Assembly: GCA_024648655.1 (NCBI GenBank) | Contig: JAGGDZ010000384.1 | Location: 1-13,754 of the forward strand | DNA from: Chloroflexota bacterium | GTDB lineage: Bacteria; Chloroflexota; Dehalococcoidia; Lucifugimonadales; JADFKI01 | DNA length: 13,754 bases | Direction: 5' to 3' | In this document: positions 1-5,763 of the stretch, piece by piece | Layout: each line of letters starts with the position of its first letter | Position numbering within the stretch: the stretch's first letter is position 1 | Position numbers and translations under genes: made by a program | The notes under the pieces: generated by a model | The model's database searches: none | What the model was told of the DNA's origin: nothing | Seen by the model: the letters and a program-made list of their open reading frames with translations, nothing else

Positions 1-82
1 GCTCACCCTCCAGCCTGCGCGCGCACTCATCGAAGGCATCTGCCAGTGTCGATTCTTCCGATACTGCCGAACTCCATTTCAT
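1..82 (-). CDS. 5' end of a reverse-strand gene, possibly FIST-domain sensory protein (partial)
   Basis: Reading the reverse strand, an ATG at 82-80 opens a frame that stays open to the window edge (27 codons). A strong Shine-Dalgarno (GGAGGAG) lies a few bases upstream of the ATG, between 83 and 95. The protein begins MKWSSAVSEEST, followed by an acidic helix. A start of the type MKWxSA(V/I)S with a helix resembles the N-termini of FIST-domain sensory proteins, which are predicted to bind small ligands. This family call rests on about 12 residues and my memory of the family, so it is tentative. The gene is divergent from the SDR gene, with 190 bp between them. Confidence 0.5.
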   Translation of the reverse strand, partial: MKWSSAVSEESTLADAFDECARRLEGE

Positions 83-272
83 GGCGCTCCTCCACATTCC
101 GGCGCGCCGCGCCTCCAAATAGCCAACATTTAGTCAACATTGCTATTCTGCATTTGTGGCTATTCTAGCAGACTACCGATTTGCAGAGGACATCTCTTTC
201 AGTCCCATTACCAAAGCATTACAATCAGGGAGTATCGCTTTCCCTTCATCGATGCAGAAGTGAGGTTCAAGA

Positions 273-1106
273 ATGAAAAAATTCGCGGATAAAGTGGCGA
301 TAGTAACGGGCGGCGCGGCAGGTATCGGTGGAGCCACTGCGCGCTTGCTCGCGGAACAGGGGGCAAGCGTACTCATAGCCGACATCAACATGCCCCAAGC
401 CGAGGCGAACGCTGATACCATTCGCGGCGAGGGAGGCACAGCCGAGGTCATTTCCACCAATGTCGGCAGTCATGATGACATAGCCGCTATGGTTGACCGC
501 GCCGTGGACAGTTGGGGCAGGCTCGACATCCTGGTCAATAACGCCTTCAGCCCTACAGACGAAGGCGACGGAGATGCACTCACAGTGAGTGAAGATGCCT
601 GGGACGTCGGCATGGCGACGCTGGTGAAGGCGCACTTCCTCGCCACCAAGCATGCAGTGCCGCACATGCGGGAGGCAGGCGGAGGCAGCATCGTCAACAT
701 ATCCTCAGTGCATGGCTTGCTTATGGCGCCTGGGAAGCTCATATACGAAGCAGGCAAGTCCGCCGTGATAGGGATTACGAAGCAGATGGCGATAGACTTC
801 GGGCCGGACGGCATTCGCGTGAACGCCATCTGTCCCGGGCACATCGTCACCGAGCGCCAGCAGATACGCTGGGACGAGAATCCCTCCGGACTGCGCTATT
901 TTGAGGATCAGTACCCGGTGAGACGCACCGGCATCCCATTGGACATCGCCAATGCCGTATCCTTCCTCTGCTCAGAAGAGGCGTCTTTCATCACTGGGCA
1001 TGCGCTTGTCGTTGACGGCGGTCTGACTATCCAGCTTCAAGAGGACTTCAGCGTGCGGCAGGTACATTACATTCGCGAGCACCCCGACGCCCAAATGCCT
1101 TACTAG
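273..1106 (+). CDS. Short-chain dehydrogenase/reductase (classical SDR), probably NAD-dependent
   Basis: This 277-aa protein is a classical SDR, a cytosolic oxidoreductase acting on alcohol/ketone groups; the substrate cannot be read from the sequence. The Rossmann glycine motif TGGAAGIG is at 12-19. Asp37 ends beta-2 (VLIAD), which usually favours NAD(H) over NADP(H). NNA is at 89-91. The catalytic Ser145 (NISS), Tyr158 and Lys162 (YEAGK) are present, followed by the PG turn (CPG) and the C-terminal VDGG segment. Unusually, the fourth tetrad position, normally Asn in a VNL-type motif, appears to be Leu117 (ATLVKAHF). A tail of about 25 residues (QLQEDFSVRQ onward) extends past the usual VDGG end. 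A GAGG-type ribosome site lies before the ATG. The gene appears monocistronic. Confidence 0.93.
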   Translation: MKKFADKVAIVTGGAAGIGGATARLLAEQGASVLIADINMPQAEANADTIRGEGGTAEVISTNVGSHDDIAAMVDRAVDSWGRLDILVNNAFSPTDEGDGDALTVSEDAWDVGMATLVKAHFLATKHAVPHMREAGGGSIVNISSVHGLLMAPGKLIYEAGKSAVIGITKQMAIDFGPDGIRVNAICPGHIVTERQQIRWDENPSGLRYFEDQYPVRRTGIPLDIANAVSFLCSEEASFITGHALVVDGGLTIQLQEDFSVRQVHYIREHPDAQMPY

Positions 1107-1130
1107 CTCCGATACAGTGTCCACTACATT

Positions 1131-1162
1131 ACAGTCAGCAAATGCGACAGTCAGCAAATGCG
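1131..1162. repeat. 16-bp exact tandem duplication at the mug 5' end
   Basis: ACAGTCAGCAAATGCG occurs twice back to back (1131-1146 and 1147-1162). Each copy contains an ATG, at 1142 and 1158, in different frames. The duplication therefore creates a spurious upstream start in frame with the glycosylase. Confidence 0.9.
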
Positions 1163-1171
1163 GTCAACGCT

Positions 1172-1714
1172 ATGAACACCCTCCCGGACTATCTGAAGAA
1201 TGGCTTGGACGTTGTTCTGGTCGGCTTGAACCCAAGCCTACGCTCGGTTGAAGTCGGGCACTACTTCGCGACGCCGCGCAACCGATTCTGGCGAGCTATC
1301 AATAGATCCGGACTGCTTGCCGAGCCACTCGATACGGACACCGACTACAAGATTCTTGAGCATGGCATTGGCTTGACTGACATCGTGAAGCGTCCGACAA
1401 GAGGCGCATCAGACCTGCGCGCCGCCGACTATCGGGAGTGGGCGCCTGTGCTGCGGGAGAAGCTGGAACTGTATGAGCCGCTGATAGTCTGCTTTCATGG
1501 CGCGGTCGCATACCGCAACTATCTTAGGTACGCAGAAGGCAAAACCACCGCATCTATCGAGTTGGGCTTGCAGCCGCTCACCATCGGTCGTTCCCGGGTG
1601 TTTCTGGTGCCCAACCCCAGCCCCGCAAATGCCGCATACTCCCTCGATACGCTTGTAGGCTGGTACCAGGAATTGCGCGACCTGCGCCGCAGACTGAAGG
1701 AAGATCGCAAATGA
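1172..1714 (+). CDS. mug: Mismatch-specific uracil/thymine-DNA glycosylase (MUG/TDG family)
   Basis: This DNA repair enzyme removes uracil or thymine from G:U and G:T mismatches in the cytoplasm. From the ATG at 1172 it has 180 aa. It begins with the family-typical short lead (PDYLKNGLDVV) and then motif 1, GLNPS, whose Asn20 matches the catalytic/water-positioning Asn of MUG. Motif 2, NPSPAN at 148-153, is the usual intercalating-loop equivalent. An in-frame ATG at 1142 would add ten residues, but it lies in a tandem duplication and has no ribosome site, and family members start near residue 11. I therefore prefer 1172, although that ATG also lacks a clear Shine-Dalgarno. The stop overlaps the start of thpR by ATGA, so the two genes are probably cotranscribed and translationally coupled. 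Confidence 0.88.
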   Translation: MNTLPDYLKNGLDVVLVGLNPSLRSVEVGHYFATPRNRFWRAINRSGLLAEPLDTDTDYKILEHGIGLTDIVKRPTRGASDLRAADYREWAPVLREKLELYEPLIVCFHGAVAYRNYLRYAEGKTTASIELGLQPLTIGRSRVFLVPNPSPANAAYSLDTLVGWYQELRDLRRRLKEDRK

Positions 1715-2316
1715 GCATGCGAGAGAGAGACACGATTCGCGCTTTCGTTGCAATCGAACTCGACGACGACGCTAAAGCGCACATCGCTGCCGCAATCGAG
1801 ACATTGCGCCAAAAGCGAATCGATAATCTGCGACTCGTGCGTCCCGAAGGAGTCCACCTAACACTGAAGTTCCTTGGAGAGATTGAAATCTCACAAGTAC
1901 CTCAGGTTGCCGACGCCATGAAACTTGCCGCTTTTCGGCACACCCCATTCAGCCTGACTTTGGGCGCGCCGGGGGTGTTTCCGAACTCAAACCGCGCCCG
2001 GGTTCTATGGATCGGCTTGGATGGCGAAATCAAGGCGCTCAAGTTGCTGCAAGCAGGAGTCGAGGAAACGCTGACGTCGGCCGGATTCGCGGCGGAAAAG
2101 CAGCCGTTCAACCCGCACCTCACCATCGGCAGGATGCATCACAAGGCGTCTCGTATCGACAGACAACGCGCCACCGGCGCCCTAGCCGCAATACGTTTGC
2201 CCGCAAATCAGACCGTCCCGGTGAACTCCATAAGCCTTATGAAGAGCACATTACGCCCAAGCGGCGCGGTGTACAGTGAGCAGCGCATTGTATCATTAAG
2301 AGATAAAGTGATATAA
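1711..2316 (+). CDS. thpR: RNA 2',3'-cyclic phosphodiesterase (2H superfamily, 2'-5' RNA ligase-like)
   Basis: This 201-aa 2H phosphoesterase opens 2',3'-cyclic phosphate RNA ends and is historically called 2'-5' RNA ligase. The two signature HxT motifs are clear: H49-L-T51 (VHLTLKFLG) and H136-L-T138 (NPHLTIGR). Their spacing and the N-terminal RAFVAIEL strand are typical of the family, and the length is usual. The ATG at 1711 overlaps the mug stop (ATGA), with an AGGAAG-like ribosome site inside the mug coding end. A second in-frame ATG at 1717 is possible. The operon with mug is a nucleic-acid-maintenance pairing by position only. The TAA stop (2314-2316) lies inside the predicted -10 box of the next gene. 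Confidence 0.93.
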   Translation: MSMRERDTIRAFVAIELDDDAKAHIAAAIETLRQKRIDNLRLVRPEGVHLTLKFLGEIEISQVPQVADAMKLAAFRHTPFSLTLGAPGVFPNSNRARVLWIGLDGEIKALKLLQAGVEETLTSAGFAAEKQPFNPHLTIGRMHHKASRIDRQRATGALAAIRLPANQTVPVNSISLMKSTLRPSGAVYSEQRIVSLRDKVI

Positions 2317-2317
2317 T
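2288..2317 (+). promoter_or_regulatory. Predicted sigma-70 promoter for the small CxxC protein
   Basis: A perfect TATAAT at 2312-2317 is preceded by an 18-bp spacer and a weak -35, TTGTAT (2288-2293). The -10 overlaps the thpR stop codon. The expected start of about 2324 would leave a leader of roughly 45 nt before the GTG at 2370. Confidence 0.5.
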
Positions 2318-2369
2318 TTACTAACTACAGTCGGTCATGAGAGTCGTGTAGAAGATTGAGGAGGGTGCC

Positions 2370-2579
2370 GTGCAGCAGACTTGGCCGGAATGCAGAGTAT
2401 GCCCAGAGGGTAGTTTGCTCCCCCTATCGGACTTCGGAAGCCAGGGGGCGGCGATTCATTACAAGGCTTGGGTATGCAGCAACCCTGATTGCGGATTCAA
2501 CATCAAAATTCGCAACGGCGATGTGTATCTGAATGAACCCATTGCCAACGGTGCAGCGCATATTCCACGCGCGCGATAG
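2370..2579 (+). CDS. Small hypothetical protein with two cysteine pairs (zinc-ribbon-like)
   Basis: This is a 69-aa protein starting at GTG, supported by a strong Shine-Dalgarno (GAGGAGGG) a few bases upstream. It has a knuckle C8-x2-C11 near the N-terminus and C36-x4-C41 (CSNPDC) in the middle, preceded by an aromatic strand (HYKAWVC). This four-cysteine layout is what a small zinc ribbon would show, so metal binding is a reasonable inference; no specific family is recognised. It has its own promoter upstream and a hairpin terminator at 2638-2661, so it is probably a single-gene unit. DNA or RNA binding is possible but nothing shows it directly. Confidence 0.75.
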   Translation: MQQTWPECRVCPEGSLLPLSDFGSQGAAIHYKAWVCSNPDCGFNIKIRNGDVYLNEPIANGAAHIPRAR

Positions 2580-2637
2580 TTTTCAGCCTCTTAAATTGGC
2601 TTTAACTTAACAGTTGCCAGAGCTTTGGTTATCACTT

Positions 2638-2661
2638 TGCGCCTATGATCAGGCGCATTTT
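2638..2661 (+). terminator. Rho-independent terminator after the CxxC protein
   Basis: A perfect 7-bp stem, TGCGCCT (2638-2644) with AGGCGCA (2651-2657), encloses a 6-nt loop and is followed by TTTT and CATTT. It lies about 60 bp past the stop at 2579. Confidence 0.65.
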
Positions 2662-2663
2662 CA

Positions 2664-2692
2664 TTTAAGCTCGAAGACATTTGCGGTACAAT
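2664..2692 (+). promoter_or_regulatory. Possible promoter for the sortase gene
   Basis: TACAAT (2687-2692) is a good -10. Its -35 partner is weak: TTTAAG (2664-2669) with a 17-bp spacer. It sits just after the terminator and about 70 bp before the sortase ATG. Confidence 0.35.
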
Positions 2693-2696
2693 TCCT

Positions 2697-2721
2697 AGCC
2701 ATAAGCCCCAGCCATAAGCCC
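2697..2721. repeat. 13-bp tandem duplication in the sortase leader
   Basis: AGCCATAAGCCCC (2697-2709) is followed directly by AGCCATAAGCCC (2710-2721, next base T). It lies between the predicted -10 and the sortase start. Confidence 0.85.
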
Positions 2722-2762
2722 TATAGGCGCCGTCCCTCATTCTCAGCAGCAGAGCAAAGCCG

Positions 2763-3803
2763 ATGAGAAGCGATTCCCATCCGAATAATCCTGATATTCC
2801 TGCACACCAACAGAGACTGAACGCGCTCAGGCTTGGTCAGATTCAATTGGGGCGAACCTTCGGCATCGCAATGGTACTCGCAGGAGCAGTCCTGCTCACA
2901 CTCGTCAGCGGCTACTATGCGTACACAGCAAGCGCTCGCTCTCAACTCGAAGAGCTTAACTTCGCAGTTGCACAGCCCGCTCAGGCAACCCTTACCGTCC
3001 TTCCCGAATCATCGCAGGCAACCGTGGTTAATCCTACTGAGAGCATGGCGATTCCTTCTGAAGGCGGCAAACCCTTGACTAGTTTTGTGGGTGTGGAAGA
3101 ATCGGCAAAGCCCCTCATTCCTGCCGTCCCTGAAAACCAGCAAGTTTCGGACCGGCCGACCGAAAGCTATTCCGCTCTCTACCCGGCAATATACATTCAC
3201 CCAAAGTTCTGGGCACAGCCCTTATGGGCAGGAGGTGAGCCGTATGTGTACAATCCGGCAAATCCTGACACCACTTTGCCCAACGGCTTTCGGGCCGTGT
3301 CAGCTATGGACGATGCTCTACAGCGAGGGGACGGCTCTCAGACCAGCCGCATCGCCATACCGCTAATCGACGTCGATTCCGAAATACAAGAGCTGGAAAT
3401 CCTAAACTTAGGAGACAGCAGGGCGTATGAGACGCCTAAACACCTCGTCGGGCATATACCGCAGTCATCCAATCCCGGCGAATTAGGCAATGCGTGGTAC
3501 TTCGGGCATCTCGAGAGTCCGATCAAGGGAGAGGGCAACGTCTTCCATCGCCTACCGGAAATCCCAGACCTGTTGCGCGACGGCGACGACGTGTTCGTGG
3601 AACTGGAGAGCGTCGATGGGCGCATCTTCCTGTATAAGACCACGCGCACCCAAGTCATGCACGAAGACGACCTGGAATTGTACGGTTCCGACACGGCTCA
3701 GTTAACGTTGGTGGCGTGTGTACCTCGTCTCGTCTATGACCACCGTATAGTGGTCACTGCAGAACTCGTCGGCATCCAAGACGCAAGCGGCGACGTGAAC
3801 TAG
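2763..3803 (+). CDS. Membrane-anchored sortase (class not settled)
   Basis: This 346-aa cysteine transpeptidase acts outside the cytoplasmic membrane. Residues 1-31 are a cytoplasmic tail, about 33-53 form one transmembrane segment (FGIAMVLAGAVLLTLVSGYY), and about 55-195 are a Pro/Ser/Thr/Glu-rich linker. The sortase beta-barrel runs from 197 to about 335. The catalytic triad is visible: His249 (YFGHLESP), Cys319 (TLVAC, matching the usual TLxTC) and Arg328 (VYDHRIVV). The Thr before the catalytic Cys is Ala here. No LPXTG-type substrate or pilin gene is in the window, so it is either a housekeeping sortase or its substrate is encoded elsewhere. The ATG has only a weak ribosome site. The stop is 9 nt from the stop of the convergent lysR. 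Confidence 0.88.
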   Translation: MRSDSHPNNPDIPAHQQRLNALRLGQIQLGRTFGIAMVLAGAVLLTLVSGYYAYTASARSQLEELNFAVAQPAQATLTVLPESSQATVVNPTESMAIPSEGGKPLTSFVGVEESAKPLIPAVPENQQVSDRPTESYSALYPAIYIHPKFWAQPLWAGGEPYVYNPANPDTTLPNGFRAVSAMDDALQRGDGSQTSRIAIPLIDVDSEIQELEILNLGDSRAYETPKHLVGHIPQSSNPGELGNAWYFGHLESPIKGEGNVFHRLPEIPDLLRDGDDVFVELESVDGRIFLYKTTRTQVMHEDDLELYGSDTAQLTLVACVPRLVYDHRIVVTAELVGIQDASGDVN

Positions 3804-3812
3804 CGCTTCGTC

Positions 3813-4706
3813 TCACCGCCGCGAACCCGCCGGCGAAAGCACGTCCTGCATGACCGATATGAAGTTGCGGGTAGGCGTCGATACCGTCTTGCCCTTGAGC
3901 GTGACGATGCCCGCCTGATCGACAGGCAAGAAGTTCGCGAGACTTATGACACCCACGCGCTGCGAATCCTCCGGCTCGATGGATAGGCGCGGGCCAACCG
4001 AAATTCCCATCCCAAGCTCGACATATCGCTTTATCATATCCATGCTGTCCAGCTCGACCATAACGTCATAATCCACTCCACGCCGCCTGAACTCTTCCTC
4101 CAAAATCTGCCGCGTATGTGTGCCTCGCCCCATCAGAATTAGAGGCCACTCTGCAATCTGGTCGAGGGAATTCAACGGTTCCCTCATCAGGGGATGGTCC
4201 AGCGGCGTTATCAACACTCGCTCGTATAGGAACAGCCCCTGAAACTCCAGCGCCTCACGCTTCTCCGAGTGCTGCACGACTCCAAGGTCAACATCTCCGC
4301 TCTCCACCATCTGAATGACCTCGGTCCTCGTGCCTGAGCGAATCCGCAGGTGTACGCGCGGATAACGATTGAGGAACACGCGCACGACCCGGATTAGCGT
4401 ATGAGGAATGATGTCGGGAGTCGATGCAATATGAACCGGACCGCGCTCTTCCGCCATCGCCGTCATAGACGGCAGCGAGTCTATGCCTTCTACGAGTGGC
4501 GAAACTAGGTCTGAAAGTCTTTGCCCTGCGAGCGTGAGCTGTATCGGACGCTTTACTCGGTCGAATAGCGTCATCCCAAGCTCTTCTTCCAGCTTCTTGA
4601 TATGTGTCGTAACCGTCGGCTGTCCCAAACCCAGTTCTCGCGCCGCCCTCGATATGCTCCGCAAGCGCGCCGCCGTGCTAAAGCTTCTTAGTTCACGAAT
4701 CTCCAT
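3813..4706 (-). CDS. LysR-family transcriptional regulator (CysB-like effector domain)
   Basis: This LysR-type regulator has 297 aa from the ATG at 4706. It has an N-terminal winged helix-turn-helix at about 3-60, with the recognition segment SISRAARELGLGQPTVTTHI, then a linker helix (HIKKLEEELGMTLFDR). A periplasmic-binding-like effector domain follows (about 88-290, including GMGISVGP). I chose 4706 because a GGAGG lies 11 nt upstream, the protein then begins MEIRELRSF as family members do, and the predicted promoter (4759-4788) gives a normal leader. An upstream in-frame ATG at 4748 would be nearly at the transcription start and has no ribosome site. The gene is divergent from the 57-aa gene, which makes that gene its likeliest visible target. 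The effector is unknown. Confidence 0.92.
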   Translation of the reverse strand: MEIRELRSFSTAARLRSISRAARELGLGQPTVTTHIKKLEEELGMTLFDRVKRPIQLTLAGQRLSDLVSPLVEGIDSLPSMTAMAEERGPVHIASTPDIIPHTLIRVVRVFLNRYPRVHLRIRSGTRTEVIQMVESGDVDLGVVQHSEKREALEFQGLFLYERVLITPLDHPLMREPLNSLDQIAEWPLILMGRGTHTRQILEEEFRRRGVDYDVMVELDSMDMIKRYVELGMGISVGPRLSIEPEDSQRVGVISLANFLPVDQAGIVTLKGKTVSTPTRNFISVMQDVLSPAGSRR

Positions 4707-4758
4707 TGCGTGATAGTCCTCCGGAAGTGTGCAAGGCGATAAGTGCATTGCCGTAGTA

Positions 4759-4788
4759 AATATATCATATTAGACAATATGTCTTCAA
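4759..4788 (-). promoter_or_regulatory. Predicted lysR promoter (reverse strand)
   Basis: On the reverse strand, TTGAAG (complement of 4783-4788) is followed by an 18-bp spacer and then TATATT (complement of 4759-4764). Matches to consensus are 4/6 and 5/6. Its spacer contains the whole dyad at 4766-4781. Confidence 0.5.
4766..4781. promoter_or_regulatory. Dyad operator candidate between lysR and the 57-aa gene
   Basis: CATATT (4766-4771), AGAC, AATATG (4776-4781) form a perfect 6-bp inverted repeat with a 4-nt centre, AT-rich like many LysR-type sites. It lies inside the predicted lysR promoter spacer and overlaps the predicted -35 of the plus-strand promoter. A shared autoregulatory operator is an inference. 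Confidence 0.5.
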
Positions 4789-4798
4789 GGAATGTAAT
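4771..4798 (+). promoter_or_regulatory. Predicted promoter for the 57-aa gene
   Basis: TAGACA (4771-4776, 5/6 match to TTGACA), a 16-bp spacer, and TGTAAT (4793-4798, 5/6 match to TATAAT). This predicts a leader of about 90 nt before the ATG at 4895. Confidence 0.45.
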
Positions 4799-4894
4799 TG
4801 GCTGGCTATCATGAATATAGACTGTAGAAACCTGCTAATCGTGGCAGCATGAGACGGTCGTATTGCAGACCTTTTAAGACAAGGAGGTTGCACA

Positions 4895-5068
4895 ATGATT
4901 GACAGATTCGTAGGCTCCCTTCGGGGTATCCGTAGGCATCGCACCGGGTTCGACTCCTACCTCGTCAATGTCCAGAAGGGCAGAGGCTGGGGTGGCCCCA
5001 AGTTCGACGAGGCACGCAAGGACTTCCGCAACATCAAGCGCGGCGAGTTCCAGGGTTACCTCGGATAG
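4895..5068 (+). CDS. 57-aa basic orphan protein of unknown function
   Basis: The ATG at 4895 follows an almost ideal Shine-Dalgarno, AAGGAGGT (4881-4888), at normal spacing. The protein starts MIDRFVGSLRGIRRHRTG and ends FQGYLG. It has 13 Arg/Lys against 6 Asp/Glu, a Gly-rich centre (GRGWGGP at 29-35) and a helical Lys/Arg/Asp stretch after it. There is no signal peptide, membrane segment or cysteine. I do not recognise the family. A perfect 10-bp-stem terminator lies 45 bp past the stop, so the transcript is a compact single-gene unit. It is divergent from lysR. The TAG stop is the start of an 18-bp tandem repeat. Basic charge could mean nucleic-acid or ribosome contact, but that is only a guess. 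Confidence 0.78.
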   Translation: MIDRFVGSLRGIRRHRTGFDSYLVNVQKGRGWGGPKFDEARKDFRNIKRGEFQGYLG

Positions 5069-5105
5069 AGGCTTCCCCACGGATAGAGGCTTCCCCACGG
5101 ATAGA
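5063..5105. repeat. 18-bp tandem repeat, 2.4 copies, starting at a stop codon
   Basis: GGATAGAGGCTTCCCCAC occurs at 5063-5080 and again at 5081-5098, followed by the first seven bases at 5099-5105. The first unit contains the last Gly codon and TAG stop of the 57-aa gene. Confidence 0.92.
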
Positions 5106-5112
5106 TAAATCG

Positions 5113-5147
5113 GCGGGAGCAGTCGAAAGGCTGCTCCCGCTTTCATT
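5113..5147 (+). terminator. Strong rho-independent terminator of the 57-aa gene
   Basis: A perfect 10-bp stem, GCGGGAGCAG (5113-5122) with CTGCTCCCGC (5131-5140), encloses an 8-nt loop and is followed by TTTCATT. Confidence 0.85.
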
Positions 5148-5340
5148 GTCTATCATTCCCCAGTCCCAATATCCTCTTACGCTCCTTATCGCTTCCGCCA
5201 CCCCCGTTTATGTCCGTGCCGGCAACTTGTTAGCCATAGCCCTTGATGTTAATCTCTAATTAGGGAACGCTTGAGATGACGGCAGAAAGTTGCCCAACCG
5301 GCTTCCCGCCAGGAGCAATGTTCAAGGAGGCACGGACCGA

Positions 5341-5721
5341 ATGAGCAAACTAAGCGCGGATGCCCTAAAATTGCTTGGCGAGGGCAAGAACCTGGCAATC
5401 ATCGCTACCATCATGCCCGACGGCTCTCCGCAGGCAACCGCAGTGTGGGTTGACACCGATGGTGAGCATGTGCGCTTCAACACCGCTGAAGGGCGCGTCA
5501 AGACGAAGAATCTCCGTCGCGACCCGCGTGTGGCTGTGGCGATACTGAATGCGGACAATCCCTACGAGCAGGTTACCATTCGAGGGCGCGTTGTCGAATT
5601 CGTGCATGAAGGCGCCGTCGAGCACATCGACTCGCTCGCAAGAAAATACGTCGGCACGGACACATTCACCGGGCGTGACCCCACCGACCAGCGCGTCATT
5701 GTTAAAATCGCCCCCGCCTAG
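5341..5721 (+). CDS. PPOX-class F420-dependent oxidoreductase (split-barrel flavin/F420 enzyme)
   Basis: This 126-aa split-barrel protein of the pyridoxamine-phosphate-oxidase-like fold belongs to the group usually linked to coenzyme F420. Family features are present: AIIATIMPDGSPQATAVWV at 19-37 (first strands), the cofactor-phosphate segment KTKNLRRDPRVAV at 54-66, NPYEQVTIRGRV at 73-84, and the C-terminal RVIVKIAP. The start at 5341 is supported by AAGGAGG about 10 nt upstream; a longer in-frame start at 5290 would swallow that site and adds non-conserved residues. The natural substrate is unknown. It lies 42 bp before ftsY and may be cotranscribed with it. F420 use is a family-level inference, not seen in the sequence. 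Confidence 0.85.
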   Translation: MSKLSADALKLLGEGKNLAIIATIMPDGSPQATAVWVDTDGEHVRFNTAEGRVKTKNLRRDPRVAVAILNADNPYEQVTIRGRVVEFVHEGAVEHIDSLARKYVGTDTFTGRDPTDQRVIVKIAPA

Positions 5722-5763
5722 AATTCCTACCCATCCTGAATATACGTGTAAGTTTCTCGAAAA

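Noticed and set aside
124..141. CAACATT pair with 11-bp period upstream of the SDR gene as another tandem duplication
   Set aside because: Only seven bases match per unit and the rest diverges. It is too weak to list with the clear duplications.
4946..4957. tRNA T-loop-like GGGTTCGACTCC inside the 57-aa gene
   Set aside because: The flanking bases do not form a T-arm stem and no acceptor, anticodon or D arm fits. The frame, ribosome site and terminator explain the region better as a coding gene.
4874..5146. Reverse-strand 90-codon open frame antisense to the 57-aa gene
   Set aside because: It would start inside the terminator hairpin, has no ribosome site, and contains the tandem repeat as a repeated peptide. 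It is a shadow of the forward gene.
5148..5340. Possible promoter (TTGATG at 5243 or TTGTTA at 5228) for the PPOX gene
   Set aside because: No acceptable -10 lies at 16-18 bp from either box. I see nothing else convincing in this spacer besides the ribosome site at its end.
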